Positions 33,506-43,901 of a DNA stretch of 64,000 bases are shown here, piece by piece (positions within the stretch are counted from its first letter, which is position 1; every line of letters starts with the position of its first letter). This stretch comes from Weissella halotolerans DSM 20190. GTDB lineage: Bacteria > Bacillota > Bacilli > Lactobacillales > Lactobacillaceae. Below the pieces are notes generated by a model. It was not told where the DNA came from. It ran no database searches and saw only the letters and a program-made list of their open reading frames with translations. The stretch is taken from contig NZ_ATUU01000002.1 in assembly GCF_000420365.1 (NCBI RefSeq), positions 186,001 through 250,000 on the forward strand, written 5' to 3'. The position numbers and the translations under genes were made by a program.

Positions 33506-34339
33506 ATGAAAAAGAAAACACTGATTACTACACTTGCTCTTGTCGCCGGGGTTGTTGCCGTTGCCACGGTCGTTCCTAACATTGGTCACAGCGATGATAA
33601 AACTGTTACTGTCGGGATTGTTGGTACAAGTGACCAAGCAATATGGAAGGAAGTCGCTAAAACAGCCAAGCAAAAATATGGCATTACCGTGAAAACCAAG
33701 ACCTTTACTGACTATAACCAACCTAACCAGGCCGTTGCTGATGGTTCAATTGATCTCAATGCCTTCCAACACGTTTACTTTCTAGACAATTGGAATCAAC
33801 ATAATCATAACCAAGTCAAAGCCATCGGTAAGACCTTTATTACGCCAATTCGTCTTTATGCTCCTGATTATAAGAGTGTTAAGAGCTTAAAGAAGGGTGA
33901 TACCATTGCCATTCCAAATGATCCAACCAATGAAGGACGATCCCTCATCCTGCTTGAGTCTGCCGGCTTAATCGATCTTAAATCATCTAAACTACCAACG
34001 ACCAAAGATATTAAGGCAAATAAAAAGGCCTTGAAAATCAAGGAAGTTGCGGCCGACCAAGCAGCATCGGCTCTTAAGTCAGGTAGTGTTGATGCCGCGG
34101 TTGTTAATACTAACTATGCTCAAGAAGCTAAAATTCCCTTAGACTCAGCAATTTATGTTGAGCCCCTTAATAAGAAGGCGGCACCATGGATTAACGTCAT
34201 TGCCGCTAAAAAGTCAAAGGCCAAAACTAAGGCCTACCAACAGGTGGTAAAGGCTTATCAAACGAAGAAAACAGAACAGGTGCTCAAGCAACACTGGGGT
34301 GAAGCTGAAATACCTGCCTGGAATCTCAAATTAAAGTAA
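33506..34339 (+). CDS. metQ: Methionine ABC transporter substrate-binding protein
   Basis: NlpA-family binding protein of 277 residues for L-/D-methionine. The conserved start of the mature part is TVTVGIVGTSDQAIWKEV, followed by DGSIDLNAFQHVYFLDNWN and PNDPTNEGRSLILLE. The N-terminal hydrophobic segment (residues 5-25) contains no cysteine, whereas MetQ proteins are normally lipoproteins, so it is probably anchored by this helix. It is the first gene of metQNI behind the Met T-box, with AAAGGAG upstream. Confidence 0.95.
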   Translation: MKKKTLITTLALVAGVVAVATVVPNIGHSDDKTVTVGIVGTSDQAIWKEVAKTAKQKYGITVKTKTFTDYNQPNQAVADGSIDLNAFQHVYFLDNWNQHNHNQVKAIGKTFITPIRLYAPDYKSVKSLKKGDTIAIPNDPTNEGRSLILLESAGLIDLKSSKLPTTKDIKANKKALKIKEVAADQAASALKSGSVDAAVVNTNYAQEAKIPLDSAIYVEPLNKKAAPWINVIAAKKSKAKTKAYQQVVKAYQTKKTEQVLKQHWGEAEIPAWNLKLK

Positions 34340-34405
34340 TGATCTAGCCCTGCTAGTCATCTGCTTAACAGCGTTATGATTTGACGCATTACAAGGAGAA
34401 TTTCA

Positions 34406-35461
34406 ATGCCAGTAATTGATTTAAAAAACATTAATGTTACGTTCAAACAAAAGGACAAGACGATTACAGCGGTCAACAATGCCTCACTTAAAGTTGAACA
34501 AGGCGATATTTATGGCATCGTCGGTTATTCAGGAGCAGGTAAGTCAACGCTTGTACGGACAATTAATCTTTTACAAAAGCCCAGTTCAGGAAGTGTAACT
34601 GTTAACGGTACCAATATGCTTTCACTATCAGAAACTGAATTACGGACCGAGCGGAAGAAAATCGGTATGATTTTCCAACACTTTAACTTAATGGATGAGT
34701 TAACCGTTTTCGGTAACGTAGCCTTACCTTTACAACATGCTGATCTTACGACAAGTGCTTTGACAGCGAAGGTTAACCATCTCCTAGACCTTGTAGGTTT
34801 AAAAGACCGCGCCACTAATTATCCGGCTCAACTCTCTGGCGGTCAAAAGCAACGGGTGGCCATTGCCAGGGCGCTAGCTAACGACCCGCAAATTCTACTA
34901 TCGGATGAGGCAACTTCAGCCTTAGATCCTCGCACAACCAACCAAATTTTAGCCTTACTGAAAAAGTTGAATGCTGAACTTGGTTTAACCATTGTGCTCA
35001 TTACGCATGAAATGCAAGCTGTTAAAGCCATCGCCAATAAGGTGGCCGTTATGGAAGCCGGTTCCATTATTGAGCGCGGTAGTTTGCTAGATATCTTCAC
35101 CCAACCACAAAAGCAACTCACCCGTGACTTTATTAACACCGCCACTAATCTTGATGAAGCCCTAGTCAATGTACAAACCCTCCTGGCTGAGCAACCATTA
35201 GCAGCCGATGAGAAATTAGTACAGGTACAATATGTAGGTGCTAATACAGCGCAGCCCCTACTCTCAAAAATCTATGCCGACTTTGGTGTCTCTATTAATC
35301 TCTTGTATTCCAACATGGAAATTTTGGCTAATACTCCCGTCGGCCTTTGCATTGCCGTCTTCAAGGGTAAGCCAGCCGCCATTCAAACTGTCGTTGATAG
35401 TTTGAACGACCATTCTGTAAAGACAACCTTTCTAACGCTTGGAGGTGCTACTAATGCTTAA
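34406..35461 (+). CDS. metN: Methionine ABC transporter ATP-binding protein
   Basis: ATPase of the methionine importer, 351 residues. Walker [10 protein letters not shown] near residues 38-46, signature [15 protein letters not shown], Walker [13 protein letters not shown]. The C-terminal NIL domain (about residues 270-351), which binds methionine for feedback inhibition, is present. It overlaps metI by 23 bases. Confidence 0.96.
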   Translation: MPVIDLKNINVTFKQKDKTITAVNNASLKVEQGDIYGIVGYSGAGKSTLVRTINLLQKPSSGSVTVNGTNMLSLSETELRTERKKIGMIFQHFNLMDELTVFGNVALPLQHADLTTSALTAKVNHLLDLVGLKDRATNYPAQLSGGQKQRVAIARALANDPQILLSDEATSALDPRTTNQILALLKKLNAELGLTIVLITHEMQAVKAIANKVAVMEAGSIIERGSLLDIFTQPQKQLTRDFINTATNLDEALVNVQTLLAEQPLAADEKLVQVQYVGANTAQPLLSKIYADFGVSINLLYSNMEILANTPVGLCIAVFKGKPAAIQTVVDSLNDHSVKTTFLTLGGATNA

Positions 35462-36152
35462 CTGGATTCAAGTTCATTTCCCAAATATATATGCCTTGGG
35501 TTGGACTGGCGATGGTGGTTGGGGAACTGCTATCTTTCAAACTCTATACATGACCTTTGGTGCGGCTTTAATTGGCGGCCTACTTGGACTTGCCTTTGGG
35601 ATTGGCATTGTCTTAACTGCTGATGATGGCATTAGTCCACACCCCCTAGCCTATCAAATCTTTGATAAGGTTATTTCCATTGGCCGTGCGATTCCCTTTA
35701 TTATCATGGTGGTTATTATTTCACCAGTGACCCAGGTCTTAGTAGGTACAACCATTGGTGCTACCGCTGCCTTAGTTCCCCTGTCACTAGGTGTCTTCCC
35801 TTTTTTTGCACGTCAAGTTCAGGTGGCTCTCTTAGATGTGGCGCCCGGAAAGGTTGAAGCTGCCCGATCCTTTGGTGCATCTAATACAGACATTATTCGC
35901 GAAGTTTATCTGCGCGAAGGGCATTCAGAATTAATTCGTGTTTCTACTGTCACCTTAATTAGTTTGGTTGGTTTAACTGCAATGGCTGGTGCCATTGGTG
36001 CCGGTGGACTAGGTACCACCGCTATCGTAACCGGTTACCAACGCTTCCAACCAGATGTCATGTGGTTAGCCACTATCCTAGTCTTGCTCTTTATTTTAAT
36101 TATTCAATTTGTTGGTGATTTCCTAGCTCGCCATCAACACCACGGAAGCTAA
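35439..36152 (+). CDS. metI: Methionine ABC transporter permease
   Basis: A channel subunit with five predicted helices, 237 residues. The EAA motif lies in [19 protein letters not shown], and [18 protein letters not shown] is the usual MetI signature. The start at 35439 overlaps metN; an alternative ATG at 35454 (MLNWIQ) with GGAGGT upstream is equally credible and would give 232 residues with an 8-base overlap. It is the last gene of the T-box operon, followed by a strong terminator. Confidence 0.94.
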   Translation: MEVLLMLNWIQVHFPNIYALGWTGDGGWGTAIFQTLYMTFGAALIGGLLGLAFGIGIVLTADDGISPHPLAYQIFDKVISIGRAIPFIIMVVIISPVTQVLVGTTIGATAALVPLSLGVFPFFARQVQVALLDVAPGKVEAARSFGASNTDIIREVYLREGHSELIRVSTVTLISLVGLTAMAGAIGAGGLGTTAIVTGYQRFQPDVMWLATILVLLFILIIQFVGDFLARHQHHGS

Positions 36153-36164
36153 ACACACCTTTAA

Positions 36165-36217
36165 AAAAAACGATAACATGTAGCCTACTAAAGTCCGGCT
36201 ACATGTTATCGTTTTTT
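36165..36217. terminator. Bidirectional terminator between metI and acylphosphatase
   Basis: AACGATAACATGTAGCC pairs perfectly with GGCTACATGTTATCGTT around an 11-base loop, flanked by A and T runs. It lies between convergent genes and slightly overlaps the stop codon of the acylphosphatase gene. Confidence 0.95.
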
Positions 36218-36494
36218 ATTTAATGCTAAAAGTTGTATTTGAGAGTGGATGACTTAAGTTCTCTACCGTTAGCTCATCGACCCGTCCATAAGGGCTGGGT
36301 GAGCTTTGTACTTGCTTAATAAACTCAGCAATTATATTAGCCGGCCCACTGGCTATAATATGAACAGAACCATCAACAGCGTTATAAACTTCACCAACTA
36401 GACTTAATCTATCAGCAATCATTTTCGTTGCATATCGAAAACCTACACCCTGTACATGACCGTTTACACGTATTTCCACTGTTCGTTGCATCAT
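36216..36494 (-). CDS. acyP: Acylphosphatase
   Basis: Small enzyme hydrolysing acyl phosphates such as acetyl or carbamoyl phosphate, 92 residues. The signature GHVQGVGFRY carries the phosphate-binding Arg20, and Asn38 (VYNAVDG) is the catalytic asparagine. It starts with two consecutive ATG codons behind AAGGGAAGG. It is single and convergent with metI. Confidence 0.94.
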   Translation of the reverse strand: MMQRTVEIRVNGHVQGVGFRYATKMIADRLSLVGEVYNAVDGSVHIIASGPANIIAEFIKQVQSSPSPYGRVDELTVENLSHPLSNTTFSIK

Positions 36495-36536
36495 AACCTT
36501 CCCTTCACAGCTTATGTCGGGTCTACCTCAAACCAC

Positions 36537-36565
36537 AAAAAAACCTCACACGCTAAGGGGTGCGA
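36537..36565 (-). terminator. Probable terminator of the alpha (rpoA-rplQ) operon
   Basis: Minus-strand TCGCAC pairs with GTGTGA (one G-U) around CCCTTAGC, then GG and seven T. It lies about 108 bases after the rplQ stop; I see no other gene between acyP and rplQ. Confidence 0.65.
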
Positions 36566-36672
36566 CAAAAGCCATTCAACCTAGACTTGGCTCATTGCCA
36601 TCATCGTAACGGTTTATACCCCAAAACATGAGAGATTCGATAGTTTATTTAACTACAAGCGTTACCCTGGTC

Positions 36673-37059
36673 TTAGTCAACCAATTCCAAAATAACCATT
36701 TGTGCAGCGTCACCACGACGTTGGTCAGTCTTTAAGATACGAGTGTATCCTCCGGCACGACCTTCAAAACGAGGTGCAACATCGTCAAACAAGTGTTGTA
36801 ATGCACTTTGAATCTTAACGTTATCATCCTCGGTAACGTCAACATCTGCAACAACATTACGTAGGAAAGCAGCGGCCTTACGACGTGAAGCCAAGTCACC
36901 ACGCTTACCCAAAGTGATCATCTTTTCAGCAGTCCGACGAACTTCCTTCGCCCGTGCCTCAGTTGTTTGAATGCTACCATTGATCAACAAAGCAGTTGTC
37001 AAGTCACGTAACATCGCCTTACGTTGTGCGCTATTGCGTCCCAACTTACGGTATCCCAT
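36673..37059 (-). CDS. rplQ: 50S ribosomal protein L17
   Basis: A 128-residue ribosomal protein with the typical N-terminus [18 protein letters not shown] and C-terminal [18 protein letters not shown]. Last gene of the long ribosomal cluster, directly after rpoA. Confidence 0.98.
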   Translation of the reverse strand: MGYRKLGRNSAQRKAMLRDLTTALLINGSIQTTEARAKEVRRTAEKMITLGKRGDLASRRKAAAFLRNVVADVDVTEDDNVKIQSALQHLFDDVAPRFEGRAGGYTRILKTDQRRGDAAQMVILELVD

Positions 37060-37096
37060 GAGTGTCTCCTCCTTTTCTTGGAATTCTATCTTTAAT

Positions 37097-38041
37097 CTAA
37101 TCTTCCTTGCGGAACCCTAAACCGAGCACTGCCAGCTTATCCTGGATTTCGTCAAGTGATTTGCGACCCAAGTTACGAACACCCATCATTTGAGTTTCAG
37201 TGCGATCTGTCAACTCTTGAATTGTGTTAATACCGGCCCGCTTTAGACAATTATAAGACCGAACAGACAAGTCCAATTCTTCAATTGGCACTTCAGCATG
37301 CTTACTTGCTGTTGGTTCTTCCTTGTCTAACATAACTTGTGTGTCCACAGCACGCTCAGATAATTCAACAAATGGCTTCAAATGATCTGAAAGGATTCGT
37401 GCAGCTAATGAGATCGCCTCAGTTGCTGTTAATGAACCGTCAGTCCAAATGTCCAATGTTAACTTATCAAAGTCATTACGTTGACCAACACGCGTTTCCT
37501 CAACTTGATAATTTACGCGTTCGATTGGGGTAAAGATTGAATCAATTGCTAGAACACCAATTGGCATTTCATCATGCAATTCCTTATTCTGGTCGCCTGA
37601 TACATAACCACGACCACTAACTGCAGTCATTGTCATATGTAACGTTGCCCCAGCTGCAACCGTTGCGATGGGCAAATCTTCGTTTAAGATTTCAACATCA
37701 GCATCACCAGTAATATCACCGGCAGTCACAGTAGCTGGACCATTTACGTTAACTTCGAGCGTTTTCTCTTCATCACTGTCGATACGCATTGAAACCTTTT
37801 TCAGGTTCAAGATGATTTGCGTGACATCTTCAACAACTCCTTCGACCGTTGAAAATTCATGCAAAACGCCATCAATTTGTACTGAGTTAATTGCCGCACC
37901 TGGCAATGAAGACAACAATACACGGCGTAGGGAGTTACCCAAAGTAGTTCCGTAACCACGTTCAAGCGGTTCAACCACAAACTTACCGTAATTACTATCC
38001 TCTTCAACCAGTGTAATCTTTGGGTTTTCGAATTCAAGCAT
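37097..38041 (-). CDS. rpoA: DNA-directed RNA polymerase subunit alpha
   Basis: Assembly platform of RNA polymerase, 314 residues. The N-terminal domain has [28 protein letters not shown]. The C-terminal domain that contacts UP elements and activators has [19 protein letters not shown] and [12 protein letters not shown] chose the ATG at 38039-38041 (MLEFENPK); an in-frame TTG 21 bases upstream sits at the ribosome binding site itself. Confidence 0.98.
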   Translation of the reverse strand: MLEFENPKITLVEEDSNYGKFVVEPLERGYGTTLGNSLRRVLLSSLPGAAINSVQIDGVLHEFSTVEGVVEDVTQIILNLKKVSMRIDSDEEKTLEVNVNGPATVTAGDITGDADVEILNEDLPIATVAAGATLHMTMTAVSGRGYVSGDQNKELHDEMPIGVLAIDSIFTPIERVNYQVEETRVGQRNDFDKLTLDIWTDGSLTATEAISLAARILSDHLKPFVELSERAVDTQVMLDKEEPTASKHAEVPIEELDLSVRSYNCLKRAGINTIQELTDRTETQMMGVRNLGRKSLDEIQDKLAVLGLGFRKED

Positions 38042-38091
38042 ACTGTTTGTTACCCCTTTCAAAGCATTGTGTGAACTAGTTGCAATAACAA

Positions 38092-38478
38092 TTAGACACG
38101 ACGACGCTTTGGTGGACGTGAACCGTTGTGTGGCACAGGAGTAACATCAGTAATTGATGTTACTTCCAAACCAGCAGCGGCTAACGCACGAATAGCTGCC
38201 TCACGACCTGAACCAGGTCCCTTAACAGTTACTGCAACAGTCTTCATGCCATCTTCCATTGCGTTCTTTGCAGCTGCTTCTGCAGCCATTTGAGCGGCGA
38301 ATGGAGTTGACTTACGGCTACCCTTGAAGCCAAGAGCACCAGCTGATGACCACGCTACGGCGTTACCTTGAACGTCAGTGATCATCACGATAGTGTTGTT
38401 GAATGTTGCGTGGATGTGTGCAACACCCGACTCAATATTCTTCTTTACACGACGCTTACGATTAGTACGACCTGCCAT
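38092..38478 (-). CDS. rpsK: 30S ribosomal protein S11
   Basis: Platform protein of the small subunit, 128 residues, with [18 protein letters not shown] and the C-terminal [18 protein letters not shown]. It lies between rpsM and rpoA. Confidence 0.98.
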   Translation of the reverse strand: MAGRTNRKRRVKKNIESGVAHIHATFNNTIVMITDVQGNAVAWSSAGALGFKGSRKSTPFAAQMAAEAAAKNAMEDGMKTVAVTVKGPGSGREAAIRALAAAGLEVTSITDVTPVPHNGSRPPKRRRV

Positions 38479-38509
38479 ATTGAAGTAATCTCCTTTCCTT
38501 AAAAATTAA

Positions 38510-38875
38510 TTACTTTTTCTTACCTGCAATTGCAACAGCTGGGCCCTTTCGTGTACGAGCATTGTTCTTCGTGTGTTGTCCACGAACAGGCAAGCCCTTA
38601 CGATGACGGATACCACGGTATGATGAAATTTCTTGCAAGGCTTTAATGTTCATTGAGATCTCACGACGCAAGTCACCTTCCACCTTCATGCTGTCAACAA
38701 CAGCACGGATGGCATCTTCTTGGTCAGGGGTCAAGTCACGAACACGGACATCTTCGGAAACATTTGCTTCCTTCAAAATCTTTTGCGCCGTTGCGTTACC
38801 GATTCCATATATATATGTTAATGCGATCACGACACGCTTGTCGCGAGGCAAGTCAACACCAGCAATACGAGCCAT
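38510..38875 (-). CDS. rpsM: 30S ribosomal protein S13
   Basis: Head protein contacting P-site tRNA and L5, 121 residues. It carries the start [15 protein letters not shown], the helix-hairpin-helix YGIGNATA and the basic tail [14 protein letters not shown]. Confidence 0.98.
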   Translation of the reverse strand: MARIAGVDLPRDKRVVIALTYIYGIGNATAQKILKEANVSEDVRVRDLTPDQEDAIRAVVDSMKVEGDLRREISMNIKALQEISSYRGIRHRKGLPVRGQHTKNNARTRKGPAVAIAGKKK

Positions 38876-38918
38876 TACGATTACCTCCTTATTTCTAAAA
38901 TTTGTGTGTCAAGAATAA

Positions 38919-39038
38919 TTACTTACCTTGACGCTGCTTGTGCTTTGGGTTTGCTGAGCAAATCACCATAACACGACCGTTACGCTTGACAATCTTACAA
39001 CTGTCGCACATACGCTTTACAGATGGACGAACCTTCAT
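38919..39038 (-). CDS. rpmJ: 50S ribosomal protein L36
   Basis: A 39-residue protein starting [15 protein letters not shown]. It has the Cys11, Cys14, Cys27, His33 zinc set, so it is the zinc-binding form. It lies between infA and rpsM as usual. Confidence 0.96.
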   Translation of the reverse strand: MKVRPSVKRMCDSCKIVKRNGRVMVICSANPKHKQRQGK

Positions 39039-39072
39039 GATATTTACCTCCCCTTGGATTTTTGATGCTTGA

Positions 39073-39291
39073 CTACTTAATATAGCGGTATGTAATACGG
39101 CCCTTCGTCAAATCATATGGTGACATTTCTACCGTCACGCGATCCCCAGGTAAAATCCGGATAAAGTTCTTCCGAATCTTTCCTGAGACGTGCGCTAGAA
39201 TTGACGCCCCGTTTTCCAATTCAACGGTAAACATGGCATTTGGCAATGTTTCTTTAACAATGCCCGAAATTTCAATAACATCTTTGGCCAC
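39073..39291 (-). CDS. infA: Translation initiation factor IF-1
   Basis: A 72-residue OB-fold protein that occupies the ribosomal A site during initiation ([35 protein letters not shown]-like end). It has its own promoter upstream. The methionine aminopeptidase gene that separates adk and infA in Bacillus is absent. Confidence 0.98.
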   Translation of the reverse strand: MAKDVIEISGIVKETLPNAMFTVELENGASILAHVSGKIRKNFIRILPGDRVTVEMSPYDLTKGRITYRYIK

Positions 39292-39333
39292 GTTGCTGCC
39301 TCCTTAGTGTGACATTGGAGAACGTAACAAGTT

Positions 39334-39363
39334 ATTATAACACAAGATATCAGACTTTTTCAA
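39334..39363 (-). promoter_or_regulatory. Internal promoter upstream of infA
   Basis: Minus-strand TTGAAA (39358-39363), 18-base spacer and perfect TATAAT (39334-39339) in the adk-infA gap. It would drive infA-rpmJ-rpsM-rpsK-rpoA-rplQ independently of the S10 promoter. Confidence 0.8.
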
Positions 39364-39380
39364 TATCTTTGCCTAACAGA

Positions 39381-39947
39381 TTACGCGTCCAAGCTATCTA
39401 ATACCTTTTTTACATCAGCGAATACATCGTCAAGGGCACGTGCCCCATCAATTTTATGCAACACATTCTTGTTGGCATAAAACTCTGCAATCGGCTCTGT
39501 TAACTTACCATTGACATCGAGACGATTCTGAATAACTTCAGGAGTGTCGTCTGCCCGTCCCCGTGCAAGCATCCGCTTAACAAGAACATCGTTATCAGCA
39601 GTAAAGTATAGCACTGCATCAATTGACCGTGCATGCTTAGCTAACATTGCTTCCAATGCTTGTGCTTGTGCAATATTTCGTGGGAATCCATCTAAAATAA
39701 AGCCTTGCTGCGTATCAGGTTGTGCTAGACGTTCTTCAACAATGCCGTTTGTTACCTCATCAGGTACTAAGTTACCAGCGTCCATATAAGACTTCGCCTG
39801 TAAACCTAATTCAGTCTCATTGGCCATGGCCTCACGGAACATGTCCCCGGTACTGATGTGGGGTAAGTCATAAGTCTCAACGATCTTTGCAGCCTGAGTA
39901 CCTTTACCAACGCCGGGTAATCCCAGCAATATGATATTCTTGCTCAT
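39381..39947 (-). CDS. adk: Adenylate kinase, short (LID-less) form
   Basis: Balances ATP, ADP and AMP pools. The 188-residue protein has the P-loop GLPGVGKGTQA and the AMP-binding ISTGDMFR and DGFPRN. In place of the 25 to 30 residue zinc-binding LID found in Bacillus-type enzymes (about 217 residues) there is only ARGRADDTPEVIQNRL, so it is the short type. The start overlaps secY by 4 bases. Confidence 0.96.
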   Translation of the reverse strand: MSKNIILLGLPGVGKGTQAAKIVETYDLPHISTGDMFREAMANETELGLQAKSYMDAGNLVPDEVTNGIVEERLAQPDTQQGFILDGFPRNIAQAQALEAMLAKHARSIDAVLYFTADNDVLVKRMLARGRADDTPEVIQNRLDVNGKLTEPIAEFYANKNVLHKIDGARALDDVFADVKKVLDSLDA

Positions 39948-41251
39948 TTTGTTTTGACTCCTTCTTGAATAAAACCAACATACTGCCGCTTCATTACTAA
40001 TCCTTCGAGTTGCTTAATCAAATCAATCGTTACCCCAATAACAATGAGGACAGACGTACCTGACATAGCAAGATTGCTACTCAACCCAAGGTAAAATGTG
40101 GCTAGGATGGGAGCCAATGCGACAAATCCCAAGAACAGTGCCCCAACAACAGACAAACGCATCAATAAGGAAGACAACCACCGTTCAGTCGCTTTCCCTG
40201 GCCGTACGCCTACAATATAACTACCCTGCTTTTGCAAGTTCTCTGCCACCTTCTCCGGATTAACCTGAACAAAGGCATAGAAGAAAGTAAAGAGGACAAT
40301 TAATAGTGTATAAACTATACCACCTTGCATTGTTTGCATGTTAAGAAACTGCATTAACGTATTATACCAACCAGTATCTCCAAATTTACCAGCAAACAAT
40401 TGTAAAATTGTTTGCGGCGTCACCATCAACGATGAGGCGAAGATAACCGGAATCACACCTGCAACATTGACCTTCAAAGGTAGGTAGGATGTGCTACCAG
40501 AACCCTTTGATTGACGGGTATATTGCATTGGAATTTTACGAATGGCTTGGTTAACCCAAGTAACGAAGCCAATCACGATGATTAAGATAATCAATAAGCC
40601 CAAGACGAAGGCCCAGCCACGCGCTTGACTAGGATCAACGAGAATGTGTTCTTTAATTGGTTGATATAGTTCAGCTGGCGCTTGTGAAATAATACCAGCA
40701 AAGATCAACATTGAGACACCTTGACCTAACCCACGTTCAGTAATCATATCACCCAACCAGACCGCAAACATCGATCCAGCTGTCAAAATAAAGCCAATTA
40801 GCAGATATGTTTGGATATTTGGTGTGGTCACCAAATCGACCTGGCTTAATTGATTAAATCCTGCAGTAATACCAATTGACTGAACAAAAGCCAAAACAAT
40901 CGTTAGGTAACGGGTCACCTGGTTTAACTTGCGTCGACCAACTTCCCCTTGTTTTGACCATTCAACAAATCGTGGCACAATATCCATTTGCAGGAGCTGT
41001 ACCACGATTTGCGCAGTAACGTATGGTGATACGCCCATTGCGAACAATGAATAATTCGTTAAACCACCACCGCTAAACATATTCAAAATGCTGCCGAGCC
41101 CAGAATTTGCAACGTCACTAAGTGCGGCTGGATTAACTCCAGGAATTGTAATAAACGCACCTATTCTGTAAACAACTAAAATCCACAAAGTAAAAAACAA
41201 CTTTTTACGAATGTCTTTTTCTTTTAGAGAGTTGAGCACGGTTTTTAGCAT
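39944..41251 (-). CDS. secY: Preprotein translocase subunit SecY
   Basis: Main channel of the Sec translocon, 435 residues, ten predicted helices. The N-terminal region (KEKDIRKKLFFTLWILVVYRIGAF), plug region (NMFSGGG) and cytosolic loop (YTRQSKGSGSTSYLPLKVN) are all recognisable. It overlaps rplO by one base and adk by four. Confidence 0.98.
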   Translation of the reverse strand: MLKTVLNSLKEKDIRKKLFFTLWILVVYRIGAFITIPGVNPAALSDVANSGLGSILNMFSGGGLTNYSLFAMGVSPYVTAQIVVQLLQMDIVPRFVEWSKQGEVGRRKLNQVTRYLTIVLAFVQSIGITAGFNQLSQVDLVTTPNIQTYLLIGFILTAGSMFAVWLGDMITERGLGQGVSMLIFAGIISQAPAELYQPIKEHILVDPSQARGWAFVLGLLIILIIVIGFVTWVNQAIRKIPMQYTRQSKGSGSTSYLPLKVNVAGVIPVIFASSLMVTPQTILQLFAGKFGDTGWYNTLMQFLNMQTMQGGIVYTLLIVLFTFFYAFVQVNPEKVAENLQKQGSYIVGVRPGKATERWLSSLLMRLSVVGALFLGFVALAPILATFYLGLSSNLAMSGTSVLIVIGVTIDLIKQLEGLVMKRQYVGFIQEGVKTK

Positions 41252-41685
41252 TAAATCACCTCAGTCTTACCACCAGCAGCTTCGATCGCTGCAACAGCTT
41301 TAGCTGAGAACTTATCTGCTTTAACAGTTAATGACTTGTCTAATTGTCCATCAGCCAAAATCTTAACGCCGCTCAAAGTTTTCTTGATAACACCGGCTGA
41401 CTTTAGCAAGTCAGGCGTTACTTCAGTGCCGTTATCAAATTGGTTCAATGCAGTTAGGTTAACAACAGCGTATTCCTTACGGCTGATGTTAGTAAAGCCA
41501 CGCTTTGGCTTACGACGGAAGAGTGGCATTTGACCACCTTCAAAGCCCATCCGTACCTTACCACGTGCTTTTTGACCCTTTTGACCACGTCCTGCAGTTT
41601 TACCATTTCCGGATGATTCACCACGACCCACACGATTGCGGACCTTACGTGAACCTGCAGAAGTTTGGAGTTCATTAAGCTTCAT
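41251..41685 (-). CDS. rplO: 50S ribosomal protein L15
   Basis: A 144-residue assembly protein with a glycine-rich extension ([27 protein letters not shown]-like, starting near residue 17) and [17 protein letters not shown]. Conserved position before secY. Confidence 0.98.
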   Translation of the reverse strand: MKLNELQTSAGSRKVRNRVGRGESSGNGKTAGRGQKGQKARGKVRMGFEGGQMPLFRRKPKRGFTNISRKEYAVVNLTALNQFDNGTEVTPDLLKSAGVIKKTLSGVKILADGQLDKSLTVKADKFSAKAVAAIEAAGGKTEVI

Positions 41686-41723
41686 TAGGGTTCTACCTCC
41701 TTTTAAGCATTCTAGTTATTGAC

Positions 41724-41909
41724 TTATTTAACTACTTCTACCGTAATCAAATGAGCAATCTTAAACAGTGCACCACGCGTTGCTGCGTTGTCAGGCAATA
41801 CGACTGAAGAGTTCACCTTGTTTAAACCAAGTGACTTTACGATCGCACGCTGATTTGGCTTACGGTGAGCAGCACTTTTAACAAGTGTAACCTTTACTTG
41901 ATCGGTCAT
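41724..41909 (-). CDS. rpmD: 50S ribosomal protein L30
   Basis: A 61-residue protein with [20 protein letters not shown] and [15 protein letters not shown]. Located between rpsE and rplO. Confidence 0.97.
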   Translation of the reverse strand: MTDQVKVTLVKSAAHRKPNQRAIVKSLGLNKVNSSVVLPDNAATRGALFKIAHLITVEVVK

Positions 41910-41920
41910 TTTCTGCCTCC

Positions 41921-42424
41921 TTAATCTGCCAAGTGCTCGAGTGAGACCTGACGCGTATCTGCAACTTCATCTGCGCTCTTCAATGATTGAATAGCAGCAA
42001 AAGTTGCGCGAACAACGTTGATTGGTGTTGATGAACCAAGTGACTTAGCAGTCACATCGGCAATCCCAGCCAATTCCAAGATGGCACGCGTAGCACCACC
42101 AGCGGCCACACCAGCACCTTCAAGGGCTGGCTTCAACAAGACGCGTCCACCACCGTAGACACCTACTGTATCATGAGGGAGGGTAGTTCCAACTGTAGGA
42201 ACAGAAATGATATTACGCTTTGCATCTTCGACAGCCTTCCGGATAGCTTCAGGCACTTCTTGTGCCTTTCCAGTACCGAAACCAACATGCCCATTGCGGT
42301 CACCAACAACTACCAAAGCGGCGAAACGCAAACGACGTCCACCTTTAACAACCTTGGTAACACGGTTGATGGCCACAACGTTTTCTTCTAATTCTCCAAG
42401 TGTGTTTGGATCAATATTAGCCAT
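41921..42424 (-). CDS. rpsE: 30S ribosomal protein S5
   Basis: A 167-residue decoding-fidelity protein. It has the double-stranded RNA-binding fold start [21 protein letters not shown], then [29 protein letters not shown] precedes the ATG. Confidence 0.98.
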   Translation of the reverse strand: MANIDPNTLGELEENVVAINRVTKVVKGGRRLRFAALVVVGDRNGHVGFGTGKAQEVPEAIRKAVEDAKRNIISVPTVGTTLPHDTVGVYGGGRVLLKPALEGAGVAAGGATRAILELAGIADVTAKSLGSSTPINVVRATFAAIQSLKSADEVADTRQVSLEHLAD

Positions 42425-42442
42425 TTTAATTTCCTCCTTCCC

Positions 42443-42799
42443 TTAGAACTTCAAACCAGCTTCGCGAGCAGCTTCAGCCAATGCACGAACCCGGCCATGG
42501 TACAAATAACCACCACGATCAAAGACAACTTCTTCGATTCCAGCAGCTTGACCATTCTTGGCAATCAATGCACCAACTTGAGCAGCTTGTTCAGTTTTTG
42601 GTGCATCAGCAATTGATGCATCCAAAGTTGAGGCACTAGCAAGCGTCACACCCGCTACGTCATCAATTAATTGCGCGTAGATGTTCTTGTTAGAACGGTA
42701 AACGTTCAAGCGTGGGCGCTTCGCAGTACCAGAAATCTTACCACGAACGCGTGTGTGCCGGTGTTGGCGCACCTTGTTCTTGTCTGACTTCGTAATCAT
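42443..42799 (-). CDS. rplR: 50S ribosomal protein L18
   Basis: A 118-residue 5S rRNA-binding protein with [20 protein letters not shown] and C-terminal [20 protein letters not shown] larger than usual gap (91 bases) separates it from rplF. Confidence 0.98.
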   Translation of the reverse strand: MITKSDKNKVRQHRHTRVRGKISGTAKRPRLNVYRSNKNIYAQLIDDVAGVTLASASTLDASIADAPKTEQAAQVGALIAKNGQAAGIEEVVFDRGGYLYHGRVRALAEAAREAGLKF

Positions 42800-42890
42800 T
42801 GTTCGTAACCTCTTTTTTTCTTATTTGAAAGATATACTAAATAAGTAAATCTGGAGACGTTGCCTGCTCCAGTTAAACACTCGGTTTAAA

Positions 42891-43427
42891 TTACTTACCA
42901 GTCTTACCTTCCTTACGTGCAACGTGTTCGTTCTCGTAGCGAATTCCCTTACCCTTATATGGTTCTGGTGACCGAACGGCACGAATTTCAGCGGCAAAAT
43001 CGCCAACTCGTTGCTTGTCATTTCCACCAACAACCACTGTCAAAGAGTCAGGAACTTCAACAGTCAATCCTTCACGATCAGCAAAGGTAACGGGGTGTGA
43101 GTAACCAACGTTCAAAACAAGATCACTACCTTGCTTTGCTGCACGGTATCCAACACCAACCAACTTCAAAGTCTTCTTGAAGCCCTCTGTAACACCCTCA
43201 ACCATGTTTGCAACATTGGCGCGAGTAGTTCCGTGAAGTGCCTTAGTACGACCGTCATCTGAAGAACGGTTAAATGAAACAGTGTTACCATCAACAACCA
43301 TTTCGATTTCACTAGAAATTTCACGTGAAAGTTCACCCTTAGGTCCCTTAACAGTAACGTGGTTACCATCAACAGAGATCTCAACGCCTTCAGGCAAAGT
43401 CAACTCTTTGTTTCCGATACGACTCAT
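42891..43427 (-). CDS. rplF: 50S ribosomal protein L6
   Basis: A 178-residue protein with two related domains; it begins [14 protein letters not shown] and has the C-terminal signature [14 protein letters not shown]. Normal length and position. Confidence 0.98.
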   Translation of the reverse strand: MSRIGNKELTLPEGVEISVDGNHVTVKGPKGELSREISSEIEMVVDGNTVSFNRSSDDGRTKALHGTTRANVANMVEGVTEGFKKTLKLVGVGYRAAKQGSDLVLNVGYSHPVTFADREGLTVEVPDSLTVVVGGNDKQRVGDFAAEIRAVRSPEPYKGKGIRYENEHVARKEGKTGK

Positions 43428-43459
43428 GAGATAGACACCTCCTTTTTATAGAATTTTTA

Positions 43460-43858
43460 TTACCAGACGTAAGCTAATACTTCGCCACCAATTTTCTTGG
43501 CGCGCGCTTCTTTATCGGTGATAACACCTTCAGAAGTTGAGATGATAGCGATACCTAATCCGTTCAAGACCTCTGGCACAGCATCTGACTTAACATATGA
43601 ACGCAAACCTGGCTTTGAAATACGCTTCAAACCAGAGATAGCACGTTCCTTGTCAGCACCATACTTAAGGAAAACACGGATGACACCTTGCTTGTCATCT
43701 TCAATGTATTCAACGTCACGAACAAAGCCTTCGTTCTTTAAAATCTCGGCGATGTCCATCTTGATCTTAGATGCAGGTACTTCGACAGAATCGTGACGCA
43801 CCATGTTGGCGTTACGAATCCGCGTCAAAAAGTCTGCAATTGGGTCAGTCATTGACAT
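43460..43858 (-). CDS. rpsH: 30S ribosomal protein S8
   Basis: A 132-residue 16S rRNA-binding assembly protein ([17 protein letters not shown]-terminal [20 protein letters not shown]). AGGAGG precedes the ATG. The gene directly follows rplE; the rpsN gene normally between them is missing. Confidence 0.98.
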   Translation of the reverse strand: MSMTDPIADFLTRIRNANMVRHDSVEVPASKIKMDIAEILKNEGFVRDVEYIEDDKQGVIRVFLKYGADKERAISGLKRISKPGLRSYVKSDAVPEVLNGLGIAIISTSEGVITDKEARAKKIGGEVLAYVW

Positions 43859-43901
43859 TGATGTTGCCTCCTATTTTTTATTCCTGAAAATCAGTTTTTG
43901 A

